Part shown: positions 33,409 to 42,708 of the stretch, piece by piece
Layout: each line of letters starts with the position of its first letter
How positions within the stretch are numbered: the first letter of the stretch is position 1
Origin: Bradyrhizobium sp. CCGE-LA001
GTDB taxonomy: Bacteria > Pseudomonadota > Alphaproteobacteria > Rhizobiales > Xanthobacteraceae
Length of the DNA: 64,000 nt
Direction: 5' to 3'
Assembly: GCF_000296215.2 (NCBI RefSeq)
Contig: NZ_CP013949.1
Coordinates: 6,999,501 to 7,063,500, forward strand
Position numbers and translations under genes: made by a program
The notes under the pieces: generated by a model
Databases searched by the model: none
What the model was told of the DNA's origin: nothing
The model's input: the letters and a program-made list of their open reading frames with translations, nothing else

Positions 33409-34905
33409 ATGGCTGCCAGTATTTTGATCGCCGACGACGATGCTGTAGCCCGCCGTCTGGTCGAAAACATGGTGCAGAAATGCGGCTATGAGACGGTCGT
33501 CGTCGACTCCGGCGACGCCGCGATCGCCGCCCTCACCGCGCCCGACGCCCCCGCGATCGACGGCGTCATCCTCGATCTTGTCATGCCCGGCCTCGACGGC
33601 ATGGGCGTGCTGGCGAAAATTCGAGAGGCCGGCCTCAGCATCCCCGTGATCGTGCAGACCGCGCATGGCGGCATCGACAACGTGATCTCGGCGATGCGCG
33701 CCGGCGCGGCCGATTTCGTCGTCAAGCCGGTGGGCCTGGAGCGACTTCAGGTCTCACTGCGCAACGCGCTCAACGCCTCCGCGCTGAAGGGCGAATTGCA
33801 GCGCATCCGTCACAGCCGCGAGGGCCGGCTCACCTTCTCCGACATCATCACCCGCTCCGAGGCGATGGCGGGTGTGATGCGCGCAGCGCAGAAGGCGGCG
33901 AACTCTTCGATTCCCGTGCTGATCGAGGGCGAGTCCGGCGTCGGCAAGGAGATGTTTGCGCGGGCCATTCATGGCAGCGGCGAGCGCAAGGCAAAACCCT
34001 TTGTCGCGGTCAATTGCGGTGCGATCCCCGACAATCTCGTCGAGTCCATCCTGTTCGGGCACGAGAAGGGCGCCTTCACCGGCGCCACCGAGCGGCACAT
34101 GGGCAAGTTCGTCGAGGCCCATGGCGGCACGCTGTTTCTGGACGAGGTCAGCGAGCTGCCGCTGACCGCACAGGTCAAGCTTCTGCGCGCGCTCCAGGAA
34201 GGCGCGGTCGAGGCGGTCGGCGGCCGCAAGCCCGTCAAGGTCGACGTGCGTATCGTCTCCGCGACCAACCGCAAGCTCCTGGAGCGGGTCAAGCAGGGGC
34301 ACTTTCGCGAAGACCTGTTCTATCGCCTGCACGTGCTGCCGCTGACGATCCCGTCGCTGCGCGCCCGGCGCGAGGACATCCCGCATCTACTGCGGCATTT
34401 CCTGGCGCGCTTCGCCGCCGAGGAGAACCGCCCAATCACCGGCATCAGCGGCGAGGCGGTGGCGCATCTCGCCCAGCTCGACTGGCCCGGCAACATCCGC
34501 CAGCTCGAAAACGCCGTCTACCGCGCGGTGGTGATGAGCGACGGCGACCAGCTTGGTCTTGGCGATTTCCCGCTGCTGGCCGCGCAGCCGCATGCTGAAA
34601 CCGAGATTCCGACGGCGCCATTGATGATCGAACCGATTGCGGCACCTTCGGTGGTCTCGGGTAACGAAATACCGATCGCCCCCCTCGCCGCGGGGGGGAG
34701 TCTCTCGATGCTGACGGCGAACGGCGATGTTCGTCCGCTGGAGGAGATGGAGAACGAGATCATCCGTTTCGCGATCTCGCATTATCGCGGGCAGATGTCC
34801 GAAGTCGCCCGGCGCCTCAGAATCGGCCGCTCCACGCTCTACCGCAAACTCGACGAAGCCGGGGTTCCCGGCCATGGCGGGAAAAGCGGCGAGGAGACGC
34901 ACTGA
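33409..34905 (+). CDS. Sigma-54-dependent response regulator (NtrC family)
   Basis: A 498-residue regulator with a receiver domain (phosphorylation site Asp56 in VILDLVMPG), an AAA+ domain and a Fis-type helix-turn-helix. The AAA+ part has Walker A GESGVGKE, the sigma-54 contact GAFTGA (residues 221-226) and Walker B LFLDEV. The C-terminal helix-turn-helix reads SEVARRLRIGRSTLYRKLDE. It should activate sigma-54 promoters when phosphorylated. No histidine kinase gene is adjacent, so its partner is unknown. A Pro/Ile-rich linker lies between AAA+ and the DNA-binding domain. Confidence 0.94.
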   Translation: MAASILIADDDAVARRLVENMVQKCGYETVVVDSGDAAIAALTAPDAPAIDGVILDLVMPGLDGMGVLAKIREAGLSIPVIVQTAHGGIDNVISAMRAGAADFVVKPVGLERLQVSLRNALNASALKGELQRIRHSREGRLTFSDIITRSEAMAGVMRAAQKAANSSIPVLIEGESGVGKEMFARAIHGSGERKAKPFVAVNCGAIPDNLVESILFGHEKGAFTGATERHMGKFVEAHGGTLFLDEVSELPLTAQVKLLRALQEGAVEAVGGRKPVKVDVRIVSATNRKLLERVKQGHFREDLFYRLHVLPLTIPSLRARREDIPHLLRHFLARFAAEENRPITGISGEAVAHLAQLDWPGNIRQLENAVYRAVVMSDGDQLGLGDFPLLAAQPHAETEIPTAPLMIEPIAAPSVVSGNEIPIAPLAAGGSLSMLTANGDVRPLEEMENEIIRFAISHYRGQMSEVARRLRIGRSTLYRKLDEAGVPGHGGKSGEETH

Positions 34906-35251
34906 GCCTGATGCGAACAAAGCTTCGCGCCGTGCTGCGAGGAGGCCGCAAGCCCTTCGCATTACGGTGAAATTTGACCTCGTCGTGAACCGTGACCTGG
35001 AAGTGACAGACGTAGGGAAAAGCGCGTGGCAGAAGCGCACAATCCGTTGCCAAGAGGCTCCCTTGAAGTCAGTTTGTCGTGAGTTGTCCCGGGTAGCGCT
35101 GGCTGCAAAATCGGGCCCTGTATATCGTCTGCGTATGAATCGTTGCGTGCAGGCGTGCGACTTTCGAGAGGCCGGCGCAGTTTAGCCGAAGATCTACAGA
35201 CGATAACGAAGCTGTTCCACGAGGGACAGTTCACCCGAGGGGTGTGACACA
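34906..35251 (+). other. Gene-free region before the L,D-transpeptidase gene
   Basis: No supported gene is seen in these 346 bases. The 3' end contains GAGGGG about 15 bp before the downstream ATG, acting as its ribosome binding site. The self-similar words ATCTACAGACGATAACG (35193 on) and ATCGTCTGCG (35125 on) are partly complementary. No clear promoter, sigma-54 box or terminator was recognised. Confidence 0.45.
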
Positions 35252-37438
35252 ATGCGTGACTGTTTGAACCACCGTGCAGGCTTTGACCGTGTCTTGATGA
35301 CGGTCGCGGCAACCTTCCTCACGGTGTCTGCCAGCTCAGCCCTGGCGCAGGATCAGGGGCGCAGCAGCGCCGCCGAGCTCGCGATCGAAGCCGCGATCCC
35401 GCGTCCCGAGCCGGCCAACGTCCCGCCCCCGACCGCATCGGATATCAAACTGGATACCACTGCGACGCTTCAGGACGCAAGCAAGGAACCCGCGAAGGCC
35501 GAAGCCGCACCGGCACCGGCCAAGATCGAGCCGAAGCCTTCCGACGTTGCGACCACGCCCGCCACCGAGGCGCCGAAGAGCGAGACGGCAAAAACCGAGC
35601 CTGCGAAATCTGAGCCCGCCAAGGCCGAGCCCGCCAAGGCCGATACCGCGACCGCCCCCGCGGCGCCTGCTGCTCCCGCCGCCGAGCCGGTGAAGGCCGC
35701 TAGCAACGTTCCCGCTGCCGACCAGCCGGTCGCCGACAAGCTCAAGGACATCATCGGCGCCAAGACCTCGCGCCATTTCGACCGCAAGAACGAGCGGGCC
35801 GCGATCGAGAAGTTCTACGGCGCGCGCGACTTCGCGCCGGTCTGGACCCAAGGCGGCAGCCTGACGCCGGCGGCCAAGGGCGTGATTGCGCGGCTGAAGG
35901 ATGCGGCCTCCGACGGCCTCAATCCGGCCGATTATCCGGTGCCCGATTTCGCCGCCGCCACCACGCCCGATGCGCTCGCCGATGCCGAGCTCAAGCTCAC
36001 CGCCAGCATGTTCGACTATGCGCGCCAGGCCCAGAGCGGCCGCATGCACTGGTCGCAGGCCAGCGGCGACATCCTCTATCCCGAGCATCCTGTCGATCCG
36101 AACGAGGTGCTCGCCAAGGTCACGACCGCAACGGATGCGTCCGCTGCGCTCGACAGCTACAACCCGCCCCACAAGCTCTACAAGGAGCTGAAGGCCAAGC
36201 TCGCCGAGCTCCGCGGTCAGGGCAGCGGCCCGGCCATCGAGATTTCCGACGGTCCGGCGCTGAAATACACCCCGGCCGGCAAGAAGCAGGCCGAGATCAT
36301 CGTGGAAGATCCGCGCGTGCCGCAGCTGCGCGCCAAGCTCGGCATCACCGAGAACGCGAACGACACCCGCTACGATGCGGCTGTCGCCGAAGCCGTGCGC
36401 AAATTCCAGAGCGGCGCCGAGATGAAGGCGACCGGCATCCTCGACGACAAGACCGTCAAGGCGCTCAATACGCCGAAGCGCGACAAGCAGATCGACGTGG
36501 TGCTGGTCAACATGGAGCGCTGGCGCTGGCTGCCGCGCGACCTCGGCGCACCGGCGATCGGCGATGCCTATGTCATCCTCAACATTCCGGATTTCACCTT
36601 GAAGGTGATGCAGCGTGGGCAGCAGGTCTGGACCACACGCGTCGTCACTGGCAAGCCGGGCAAGCATGCCACCCCGCTCCTCACCGAGACGATGAAGTAC
36701 ATCACGGTCAACCCGACCTGGAACGTGCCGCCCTCGATCGTCTACAACGAGTATTTGCCGGCGCTGCAGCAGGATCCGACCGTGCTCCAGCGCATGGGCC
36801 TGAGGCTCGAGCAAAACCGCGATGGCTCGGTGCACATCTCGCAGCCGCCTGGCGAAGCCAACGCGCTCGGCCGCATCCGCTTCAACTTCCCGAACAAGTT
36901 CCTGGTCTATCAGCACGACACGCCGGACAAGCACTTGTTCGCCAAGGAAGAGCGCGCGTTCAGCCATGGCTGCATGCGTGTGCAGAATCCGGATCAGTAC
37001 GCCTCGGTGCTGCTCAACATCGTCATGCCCAACGAGAAGTACACGCCGGAACGCATCCGCAGCATGTACGGCAAGAGCGAGATCGACCTGAAATTCCCGA
37101 CGCCGATCCCGGTCAACATCACCTATCAGACCGCGTTTGTGGATGACGCCGGCAAGCTGCAATTCCGCAAGGACATCTATGGTCGCGACGCGGTCATGAT
37201 CAACATCCTGAAGAACAGCCGCGGCAAGGACATCGAGAACGTGGTCGCGCATTCGCAGCCGAGCTATTCCCGCCCGGCGACGACACTGCCGTCAGGTGTG
37301 GCGGTGGCCAACAATGGCGGCGGTTTCGGCTCGTCCGGCCCGAATTTCTTCGAGCGGCTGTTCGGGGCGGGGCCGCCGACCCCGCCGCCGGCGCCCGTCG
37401 GCCGCCGGCCGCCGCAGCAGCGGGTGTTCACCCGCTAA
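35252..37438 (+). CDS. L,D-transpeptidase (YcbB/LdtD-like)
   Basis: A 728-residue secreted enzyme that makes 3-3 cross-links in peptidoglycan or attaches proteins to it. A signal peptide (VLMTVAATFLTVSASSALAQ) is followed by an Ala/Pro/Lys/Glu-rich linker (to about residue 160), a YcbB scaffold domain, a peptidoglycan-binding domain (RYDAAVAEAVRKFQSG) and the YkuD catalytic domain. The active-site motif is SHGCMRV, with the catalytic Cys near residue 574 and the upstream His in YQHDTPDKHLF. Gly/Pro-rich residues end the protein. A DUF882 peptidase-like gene follows, also a cell-wall protein. Confidence 0.93.
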   Translation: MRDCLNHRAGFDRVLMTVAATFLTVSASSALAQDQGRSSAAELAIEAAIPRPEPANVPPPTASDIKLDTTATLQDASKEPAKAEAAPAPAKIEPKPSDVATTPATEAPKSETAKTEPAKSEPAKAEPAKADTATAPAAPAAPAAEPVKAASNVPAADQPVADKLKDIIGAKTSRHFDRKNERAAIEKFYGARDFAPVWTQGGSLTPAAKGVIARLKDAASDGLNPADYPVPDFAAATTPDALADAELKLTASMFDYARQAQSGRMHWSQASGDILYPEHPVDPNEVLAKVTTATDASAALDSYNPPHKLYKELKAKLAELRGQGSGPAIEISDGPALKYTPAGKKQAEIIVEDPRVPQLRAKLGITENANDTRYDAAVAEAVRKFQSGAEMKATGILDDKTVKALNTPKRDKQIDVVLVNMERWRWLPRDLGAPAIGDAYVILNIPDFTLKVMQRGQQVWTTRVVTGKPGKHATPLLTETMKYITVNPTWNVPPSIVYNEYLPALQQDPTVLQRMGLRLEQNRDGSVHISQPPGEANALGRIRFNFPNKFLVYQHDTPDKHLFAKEERAFSHGCMRVQNPDQYASVLLNIVMPNEKYTPERIRSMYGKSEIDLKFPTPIPVNITYQTAFVDDAGKLQFRKDIYGRDAVMINILKNSRGKDIENVVAHSQPSYSRPATTLPSGVAVANNGGGFGSSGPNFFERLFGAGPPTPPPAPVGRRPPQQRVFTR

Positions 37439-37477
37439 GCCTCAGCGCCTGAATCACTCAAATTTTGCAAAGAAATC

Positions 37478-37506
37478 AGCGACCTCATCCCTTGGATGGG
37501 GTCGCT
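37478..37506 (+). terminator. Hairpin after the L,D-transpeptidase gene
   Basis: An 11-bp stem AGCGACCTCAT / ATGGGGTCGCT (one G-T pair) with a 7-nt loop starts 40 bp after the stop codon. The following TAACTTTAACC has only short T-runs, so termination strength is uncertain. Confidence 0.5.
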
Positions 37507-37717
37507 TAACTTTAACCATTCTCCACCTCGACCGGAGCAGCGGGCGTTTTTTTGCCACAGTCAACCGGTTAGGATTGTATTCTGACTTGGTTTGGGGGCG
37601 GGAAGGTCAACCTCAAATTAACCTTCTCGCTTTAAGAAAGCGTTCATCCTCTTTCGCGCTGCTACGGGGTTGGCGGGAGAGTCCATTTGAACGCTCGTCG
37701 ACTGGGTGGGCTCATAC

Positions 37718-39319
37718 GTGCTGACTGGTCTCGCACGCCAATTCGTTGTGCTGTCGTTGTCCCATGCGGGAGTGAAGGCCGGATCCCGGATCGGCCTTGC
37801 TGCCGCACTGTTGCTTGCCGCCGCAGGCTCGGTTCATGACGCCGCCGCGCTGAACGAGACCAAGACGCTCTCCTTCCACCACACCCATTCCGGCGAAGAC
37901 CTCACCGTCACCTTCAAGCGCGACGGGCGCTATGACGAAGCCGCGCTGAAGCAGCTCAACCACTTCCTGCGCGACTGGCGCACCCAGGAATCGACGGTCA
38001 TGGACCGTCGCCTGTTCGATATCCTGTGGGAAGTCTATCGCGACGTCGACGGCAAGCAGCCGATCCAGATCATCTCCTCCTACCGCTCCCCCGCCACCAA
38101 CGCCATGCTCCGCCGCCGGTCCTCCGGTGTGGCACGCGCCAGCCAGCACATGCTGGGCCATGCGATGGACTTCTACATTCCCGGCGTGCCGCTGGAGCAG
38201 ATCCGCTTCGCCGGCCTGCGCCTGCAGCGCGGCGGCGTCGGCTTCTACCCGACCTCCGGCTCGCCCTTCGTTCATCTGGACACCGGCAGCGTCCGGCACT
38301 GGCCGCGCATGACGCATGACCAGCTCGCCCGCGTCTTCCCGGATGGAAAGACCGTGCACCTGCCGACCGACGGCGTGCCGCTGAAGAACTATGAGCTCGC
38401 CAAGGCCGAGATCGAGCGACGCGGCAGCGGCGATGATTCCGGCAGCAAGACGAATTTCTTCGCCGCCCTGTTCAAGGGCAAGTCGGCGGCTCCGGCCGCC
38501 ACCGACGAGGACGACGAGGGTGCGCCGGCCCCGGCCGCAAAGCCGGCAGCACCGACCGTCGTCGCAGCCGCTGCCAAGCCCGCCGAACCGGTGCCGACGC
38601 CCCGCGCCAAGCCGCAGATCGCCGCCACGATCCAGCTCGCCTCGGCCGATGCGCAGATCGTTGCGCCTCCCAAGCCGAAGCCCGTGGCCGACAAGCCGGC
38701 GGCTACACGGTCTGCCGACGCCAAGCCCGAGACGCCGGCGGATATCATCAATGCCCGCGGCTTCTGGGATGACGTCCCGGCCGCGCCGCAGCAGGCAACG
38801 CCGGCTCAGGTGGCCGCGCTGAAAGCGCGCCAGGCGCTCGCTGCCGCCACCGACGCGCACCCGACCGCCAGCGTCGCCAGCGCAACTCTTCAGGCCCTGG
38901 CTTACGCGCCGGCCGCTTCCCCGGTCGACCGCGCCAACGTCGTCGCCGCCTCCGCACCGATCCCGCGCTCCACGCGGCCCCGCAACGTCGCCCAGGCGAC
39001 CGAGATCAATACGGTGGTCGGCAAGAGCATCGACGGCATGGTCGCGACCGCGACCCGCCTCTCGGCCGCCAAAGGCGAGAGCATCTGGCTGAAAATCGTG
39101 ATGCTGTCGCCGAGCGCCAGCCGCGCGATGTCGGTGACGCTGATGGGCGAGCTCGATACCGCGGCGCTGCGTGGTTATTTCGTCAAGCCGCAATCCGTGA
39201 TCGCGATGGGCTTTGTCGACGATCCGATGCAGGGCCTGTCCTGCGAGACGTTCTCCGGCAGCGCCACCGCCAAGCTCCCGACGACGTCGTTCGTCATGCG
39301 GACGGCGGCGCTGCGCTGA
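37718..39319 (+). CDS. DUF882 (YcbK/M15-like) murein-associated protein
   Basis: A protein of about 533 residues. A signal-like span (IGLAAALLLAAAGSV) precedes the DUF882 domain, which contains QIISSYRSPATNAMLRRRS, the zinc-site motif QHMLGHAMDFYIPG and SPFVHLDTGSVRHWPR. These are D-Ala-D-Ala carboxypeptidase-fold (M15) signatures with the His/Asp ligands kept (HAMD, HLD). After residue 250 comes a long Ala/Pro-rich linker and then a globular C-terminal part (GESIWLKIVMLSPSASRAMS) of unknown type. GTG 37718 is chosen, with GGGTGGG before it; GTG 37706 is possible. It pairs with the L,D-transpeptidase upstream. Confidence 0.85.
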   Translation: MLTGLARQFVVLSLSHAGVKAGSRIGLAAALLLAAAGSVHDAAALNETKTLSFHHTHSGEDLTVTFKRDGRYDEAALKQLNHFLRDWRTQESTVMDRRLFDILWEVYRDVDGKQPIQIISSYRSPATNAMLRRRSSGVARASQHMLGHAMDFYIPGVPLEQIRFAGLRLQRGGVGFYPTSGSPFVHLDTGSVRHWPRMTHDQLARVFPDGKTVHLPTDGVPLKNYELAKAEIERRGSGDDSGSKTNFFAALFKGKSAAPAATDEDDEGAPAPAAKPAAPTVVAAAAKPAEPVPTPRAKPQIAATIQLASADAQIVAPPKPKPVADKPAATRSADAKPETPADIINARGFWDDVPAAPQQATPAQVAALKARQALAAATDAHPTASVASATLQALAYAPAASPVDRANVVAASAPIPRSTRPRNVAQATEINTVVGKSIDGMVATATRLSAAKGESIWLKIVMLSPSASRAMSVTLMGELDTAALRGYFVKPQSVIAMGFVDDPMQGLSCETFSGSATAKLPTTSFVMRTAALR

Positions 39320-39347
39320 TAGCAGCGACAATTTCCAAACACTCGAT

Positions 39348-39435
39348 CTCGTAGCCCGGATGAGCGAAGCGACATCCGGGGAAGCTGCGTGTGCTTGGGA
39401 ATCCCGGATATCGCTTCGCGCATCCTGGCTACGAG
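39348..39435. repeat. REP-like palindromic element
   Basis: An imperfect inverted repeat. The left arm begins CTCGTAGCCCGGATGAGCGA and ends ACATCCGGG; the right arm begins CCCGGATATCGCTTCGCGC and ends CCTGGCTACGAG. The GTAGCCCGGATG...CATCC-GGCTAC form is one I recall as a frequent intergenic palindrome in bradyrhizobial genomes. It fills the gap between the convergent DUF882 and DUF1801 genes, where it may act as a bidirectional transcript end. Confidence 0.75.
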
Positions 39436-39439
39436 TGCC

Positions 39440-39865
39440 CTAACGCGCCCTCTTGCTCCGCGGGTCGAGGTGATACGTCAGCGCCAGCGACAGACAAACC
39501 GTGAGCTCCCGCGTGCGCAGCTTGCCCGCCACCGGCAACAGCAGCGCCCTCGTCTGCCAATACTCGAACTGTTCGGGAAAGCGTTCGCGGAAGGTGCCGA
39601 CCAGGGTCGTCTTGCAGTTGAACAGAATAGCGGCGTGTTCGGATCCCTTCAGGCGGCCAAGCCGGATCGTGCTGCCGCTGCCTGTCTCCTCAGTCAGATA
39701 GGCAGGCTCGCCCCATTTGAGCGTTTCGCTGAGCCGTCCGACCTCGTCATGCGCCGAAGCCGTCGCAAAGATCAGATCGCGCACCTGCAGGAGCCGCTTG
39801 CGCATCGGCACGGGAAAGGCGTCGAAGGCCCGGCGCACCTCGGGCAGCAACAGCGGCTCAGTCAC
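39440..39865 (-). CDS. DUF1801 domain protein
   Basis: A protein of about 141 residues from GTG 39865 (VTEPLLLPEVRRAFDAFPVP), with GAGAGTGAG just upstream. The core has LLQVRDLIFATASAHDEVG, then ETLKWGEPAYLTEETGSGST, which are typical of the DUF1801/YdhG-like superfamily, ending RTRELTVCLSLALTYHLD. Function unknown; related proteins have an SRPBCC-unlike small fold linked to iron or intracellular delivery in other bacteria. An ATG at 39949 would overlap the upstream cyclase gene and is less likely. It follows the cyclase-TPR gene on the same strand by about 46 bp. Confidence 0.75.
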   Translation of the reverse strand: MTEPLLLPEVRRAFDAFPVPMRKRLLQVRDLIFATASAHDEVGRLSETLKWGEPAYLTEETGSGSTIRLGRLKGSEHAAILFNCKTTLVGTFRERFPEQFEYWQTRALLLPVAGKLRTRELTVCLSLALTYHLDPRSKRAR

Positions 39866-39911
39866 GGTCTCACTCTCGATGATCGCCAACCGGTTTCCGC
39901 TGCGCGCCGGA

Positions 39912-41678
39912 TCAAGCCGGCAGGCCTGCCTGGAGAAGGCCCGCCTCATAGCGCTGACGATCGACGTTTTGCTTATAATGCTGGGTCGAAAGATGATTGG
40001 CCACCGAAAATGCCGGTTCACGCTTGAGAACTTCGGCCGCATGCGCGCCCGCCGCCACCGTGTTGCCCATTTGCGCGAAGATGCCCGCAAGGAACGCGTG
40101 ATGGGTGTGATCGGGCCGTGAGATCCGCGAGAAAGCTTCGGCGGCTTCGGCGTACTTCTCGGCACAGTAATAGGCCCGCCCGAGATGGCTCCAGAACCGT
40201 TCCGGATGATAAGGGTTGAGCCTCATCGCCTTCTTGATCCAGTCGATGCCCTCTTCCGGCCGCCCCAGCCAAGTCAGCAGCTCGCCCTGCTGCACCACCA
40301 CGAGATCATAGTTCGGGTTGAGCGCGAGCGCGCGCTCCTGGTGATAGGCGGCCTTGTCATGGTCGTCGCGGTTCAGATTGAGCGCCGCGAGGATACGGTG
40401 AACGTCGCTGTCATTGTCGTCGAGAACCAGCGCGATCTCCAGCTCGGCGGCCACCTGCTGGAAGGTGGCGTCGCGATCGGCGCACCAGCCATAGACCCAG
40501 CTCTGGCCCAGGACGCACGCCTTCCACGCATGTGCGTGAGCATAGTTCGCATCGAGCTCGATCGCCCGCTCGAGCAGAAGCCGCGCACGTGCGTTGTCTT
40601 CGCGATTGGAGCGGTGGTGCAAGATCTTTGCGGCCAGAACGCATTCATAGGCTGCCATGTTGTCCGTTGGCTTGCGGTTCGCCCGATCGTGCGTGGCCGC
40701 CTCGACGCGGCCGGGCAACGTGGCGGCGATGGCGCGCGTCATCTCGTCCTGGATCGCGAAGATGTCCTTGAGCTCGCCGTCATATCGCTCGGCCCAGATA
40801 TGCCGATCCGTTTCCGCATCGATGAGCTGCACGGTGACGCGGACACGATCCCCGGCCTTTCGCACGCTTCCCTCGATGACGTAGTCGACACCGAATTCGC
40901 GGCCGACGTCCTGCACCTTTACGGCCTTGCCCTTGTAGACGAAGGTCGAGTTGCGGGAGATGACGAGCAAATCGTGGAAGCGTGAGAGCTCGGTGATGAT
41001 GTCTTCCGTGAGTCCGTCAGCGAAGAATTCCTGTTCCGGATCGCCGCTCATGTTGGCGAACGGCAGGACGGCTATGGACGGCTTCCTCGAGCTACCGGAT
41101 GGCGCTGCGGAGAGCCTTGCTCCATCTTGCTGACTTGCAGGCCGCTCCGGCAGCCGAATCCGAAAAACACGGATCGGGCGCGCAATGTTCTTGACGTTCT
41201 GTTCGCCGAGATCGTCGAATTCAACTCCGTCGAGCCGGTCGCCGACCTGATCGCGCACCGCGCCCGAAACGCAGATCCCTCCGGGCTCGGCGAGCGCCTC
41301 CAGCCGCGCAGCGACGTTGACGCCATCACCGAAGATGTCGTTTTGATCGACGATGACATCGCCCAGATTGATGCCGATGCGGAATTGTATCCACCGTGGC
41401 GGCGGGACATCGGCATTGCGCCGCGCCATGCGGCGCTGAACCTCCGCGGCGCACAATACGGCGTCGACCACGCTGTGGAATTCCACGAGCAGGCCATCAC
41501 CCGTCGTCTTGATGATGGTGCCGCGATTCTTGGTGATGGCGGGATCAATGAGTTCGACCCGATGGGTCTTGAGGCGCGCAAGCGTACCCGCCTCGTCGAC
41601 CTCCATGAGCCGGCTAAAGCCGACCATGTCGGCGGCGAGGACCGCGGCGAGCCTGCGCTCTGGTCCGGGCACATCCAT
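39912..41678 (-). CDS. Class III adenylate/guanylate cyclase with C-terminal TPR repeats
   Basis: A 588-residue soluble cyclase. The catalytic domain is N-terminal: the metal-binding Asp residues are in AADMVGFSRLM and TTGDGLLVEF, and the transition-state Asn/Arg in GDGVNVAARLEAL. A linker follows, then a TolB-N-like region (IAVLPFANMSGDPEQEFFAD and GLTEDIITELSR) and a series of TPR repeats (AIELDANYAHAHAWK; ALALNPNYDLVVVQ). This architecture is very common in bradyrhizobia, which carry many such cyclases. It should make cAMP (Lys/Asp base-recognition residues IKTTGD and FDDLG fit adenine). Confidence 0.93.
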   Translation of the reverse strand: MDVPGPERRLAAVLAADMVGFSRLMEVDEAGTLARLKTHRVELIDPAITKNRGTIIKTTGDGLLVEFHSVVDAVLCAAEVQRRMARRNADVPPPRWIQFRIGINLGDVIVDQNDIFGDGVNVAARLEALAEPGGICVSGAVRDQVGDRLDGVEFDDLGEQNVKNIARPIRVFRIRLPERPASQQDGARLSAAPSGSSRKPSIAVLPFANMSGDPEQEFFADGLTEDIITELSRFHDLLVISRNSTFVYKGKAVKVQDVGREFGVDYVIEGSVRKAGDRVRVTVQLIDAETDRHIWAERYDGELKDIFAIQDEMTRAIAATLPGRVEAATHDRANRKPTDNMAAYECVLAAKILHHRSNREDNARARLLLERAIELDANYAHAHAWKACVLGQSWVYGWCADRDATFQQVAAELEIALVLDDNDSDVHRILAALNLNRDDHDKAAYHQERALALNPNYDLVVVQQGELLTWLGRPEEGIDWIKKAMRLNPYHPERFWSHLGRAYYCAEKYAEAAEAFSRISRPDHTHHAFLAGIFAQMGNTVAAGAHAAEVLKREPAFSVANHLSTQHYKQNVDRQRYEAGLLQAGLPA

Positions 41679-41763
41679 CGCTCGGTCCTTTCGCCGCGCA
41701 CTGTAGCAGACGAAGGGATTTCGCCAAGCTTGGTGCGCTGCAATGGCGACCGGGCGGTGCGCC

Positions 41764-42036
41764 TCAGATCATGCCCAGCGCCTGCATGTAGGTCTCGAGA
41801 ATGGTCTCGGCCTCGGCGCGCTCGTTGGGGTCCTGCTTGCGCAGGCGCACAATGGTGCGCAGTGCCTTGACGTCGTAGCCGTTGCCCTTGCTTTCGGCAT
41901 AGACGTCGCGGATGTCGTCGGAGATCGCCTTCTTCTCTTCCTCCAGCCGCTCGATGCGCTCGATGATGGACTTGAGCTGGTCCTTGGCAAATTTCGTCGC
42001 GGGCTCGTCGTCGCGGACGGCGGCGGAGGTGGCCAT
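41764..42036 (-). CDS. gapR: GapR-family DNA-binding protein (DUF2312)
   Basis: A 90-residue protein from ATG 42036, preceded by GGGAG. The core FAKDQLKSIIERIERLEEEK followed by DIRDVYAESKGNGYDVKALR matches GapR, the alphaproteobacterial nucleoid protein known in Caulobacter to clamp overtwisted DNA and help topoisomerases ahead of replication and transcription forks. Length is normal. An open frame upstream of the ATG has no family character. It is alone between the cyclase-TPR gene and the DUF1244 gene on the same strand. Confidence 0.93.
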   Translation of the reverse strand: MATSAAVRDDEPATKFAKDQLKSIIERIERLEEEKKAISDDIRDVYAESKGNGYDVKALRTIVRLRKQDPNERAEAETILETYMQALGMI

Positions 42037-42232
42037 CTTGGTACTCCCAATGGAACTGGCAAAACGAGGTGACGCCGGCATCGTCACCGCGCGTGCTGGG
42101 TAGACCCTTAGGGTTGGCGCCACCTGCGTTCAAGCAAGCATCACGCTCGTCCACAGCGCGCCCACACCTTCCTGCGGCGAGGCGAAGAAAGCTGTTGTGT
42201 GGTGCGACTCAGGCGATGCGCGCCGGGGCTAT

Positions 42233-42538
42233 TCAATGCCCGTGCGGATGGACCTTCTTCATCGCCTCAAGCTGCTCGGGCGTGGCCGCGCCTTGGTATT
42301 TCGCCTTCCAGGTCTCGTAGGGCATGCCGTAGACGGCCTCGCGGCTCTCGTCCTTGCTCAAGCTCACGCCCTGGGCGTCGGCGGCGTCCTTGAGCCAGTT
42401 GGACAGGCAGTTGCGGCAGAAGCCGGCGAGATTCATCAGGTCGATGTTCTGGACGTCCGTTCGCGTCTTCAGATGATCGACCAGGCGGCGGAAAGCGGCT
42501 GCCTCGAGCTCCGTTCTGGTTTTGTCGTCGATTGCCAT
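42233..42538 (-). CDS. DUF1244 domain protein
   Basis: A 101-residue cytoplasmic protein with the DUF1244 signature FCRNCLSNWLKDAADAQG and YGMPYETWKAKYQ. The paired Cys residues (FCRNC) suggest metal or redox binding, as proposed for the family's structure. Function unknown. The stop is reached through a His-rich end (KKVHPHGH), which may contribute to metal binding. It is divergent from the DUF1036 gene. Confidence 0.88.
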   Translation of the reverse strand: MAIDDKTRTELEAAAFRRLVDHLKTRTDVQNIDLMNLAGFCRNCLSNWLKDAADAQGVSLSKDESREAVYGMPYETWKAKYQGAATPEQLEAMKKVHPHGH

Positions 42539-42708
42539 GGCTGGATCCCTTGAGGCTGACCTTGTTGACGGTCACCCTTAAGGGATCAGGTGGGCCCTGT
42601 CACAGATTTTGCCATATCCCGGCGCAAACGGACCCCGAACCGGGCCGTCCGGGCGGCACCCTGCCCCCTACGCCAAATCGCCAATGATCTGATATAGCTT
42701 CCGCGACA

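Noticed and set aside
34727..35185. Possible gene across the end of the sigma-54 regulator and the following gap
   Set aside because: It is mostly an alternative frame of the regulator, and the part in the gap shows no start signal or domain.
35336..37252. Minus-strand open frame of 638 codons opposite the L,D-transpeptidase gene
   Set aside because: The plus strand has a signal peptide and the YkuD active site; the minus-strand product has no supported features.
37712..39331. Minus-strand open frame of 539 codons opposite the DUF882 gene
   Set aside because: Arg/Gly-rich shadow of the Ala/Pro-rich linker.
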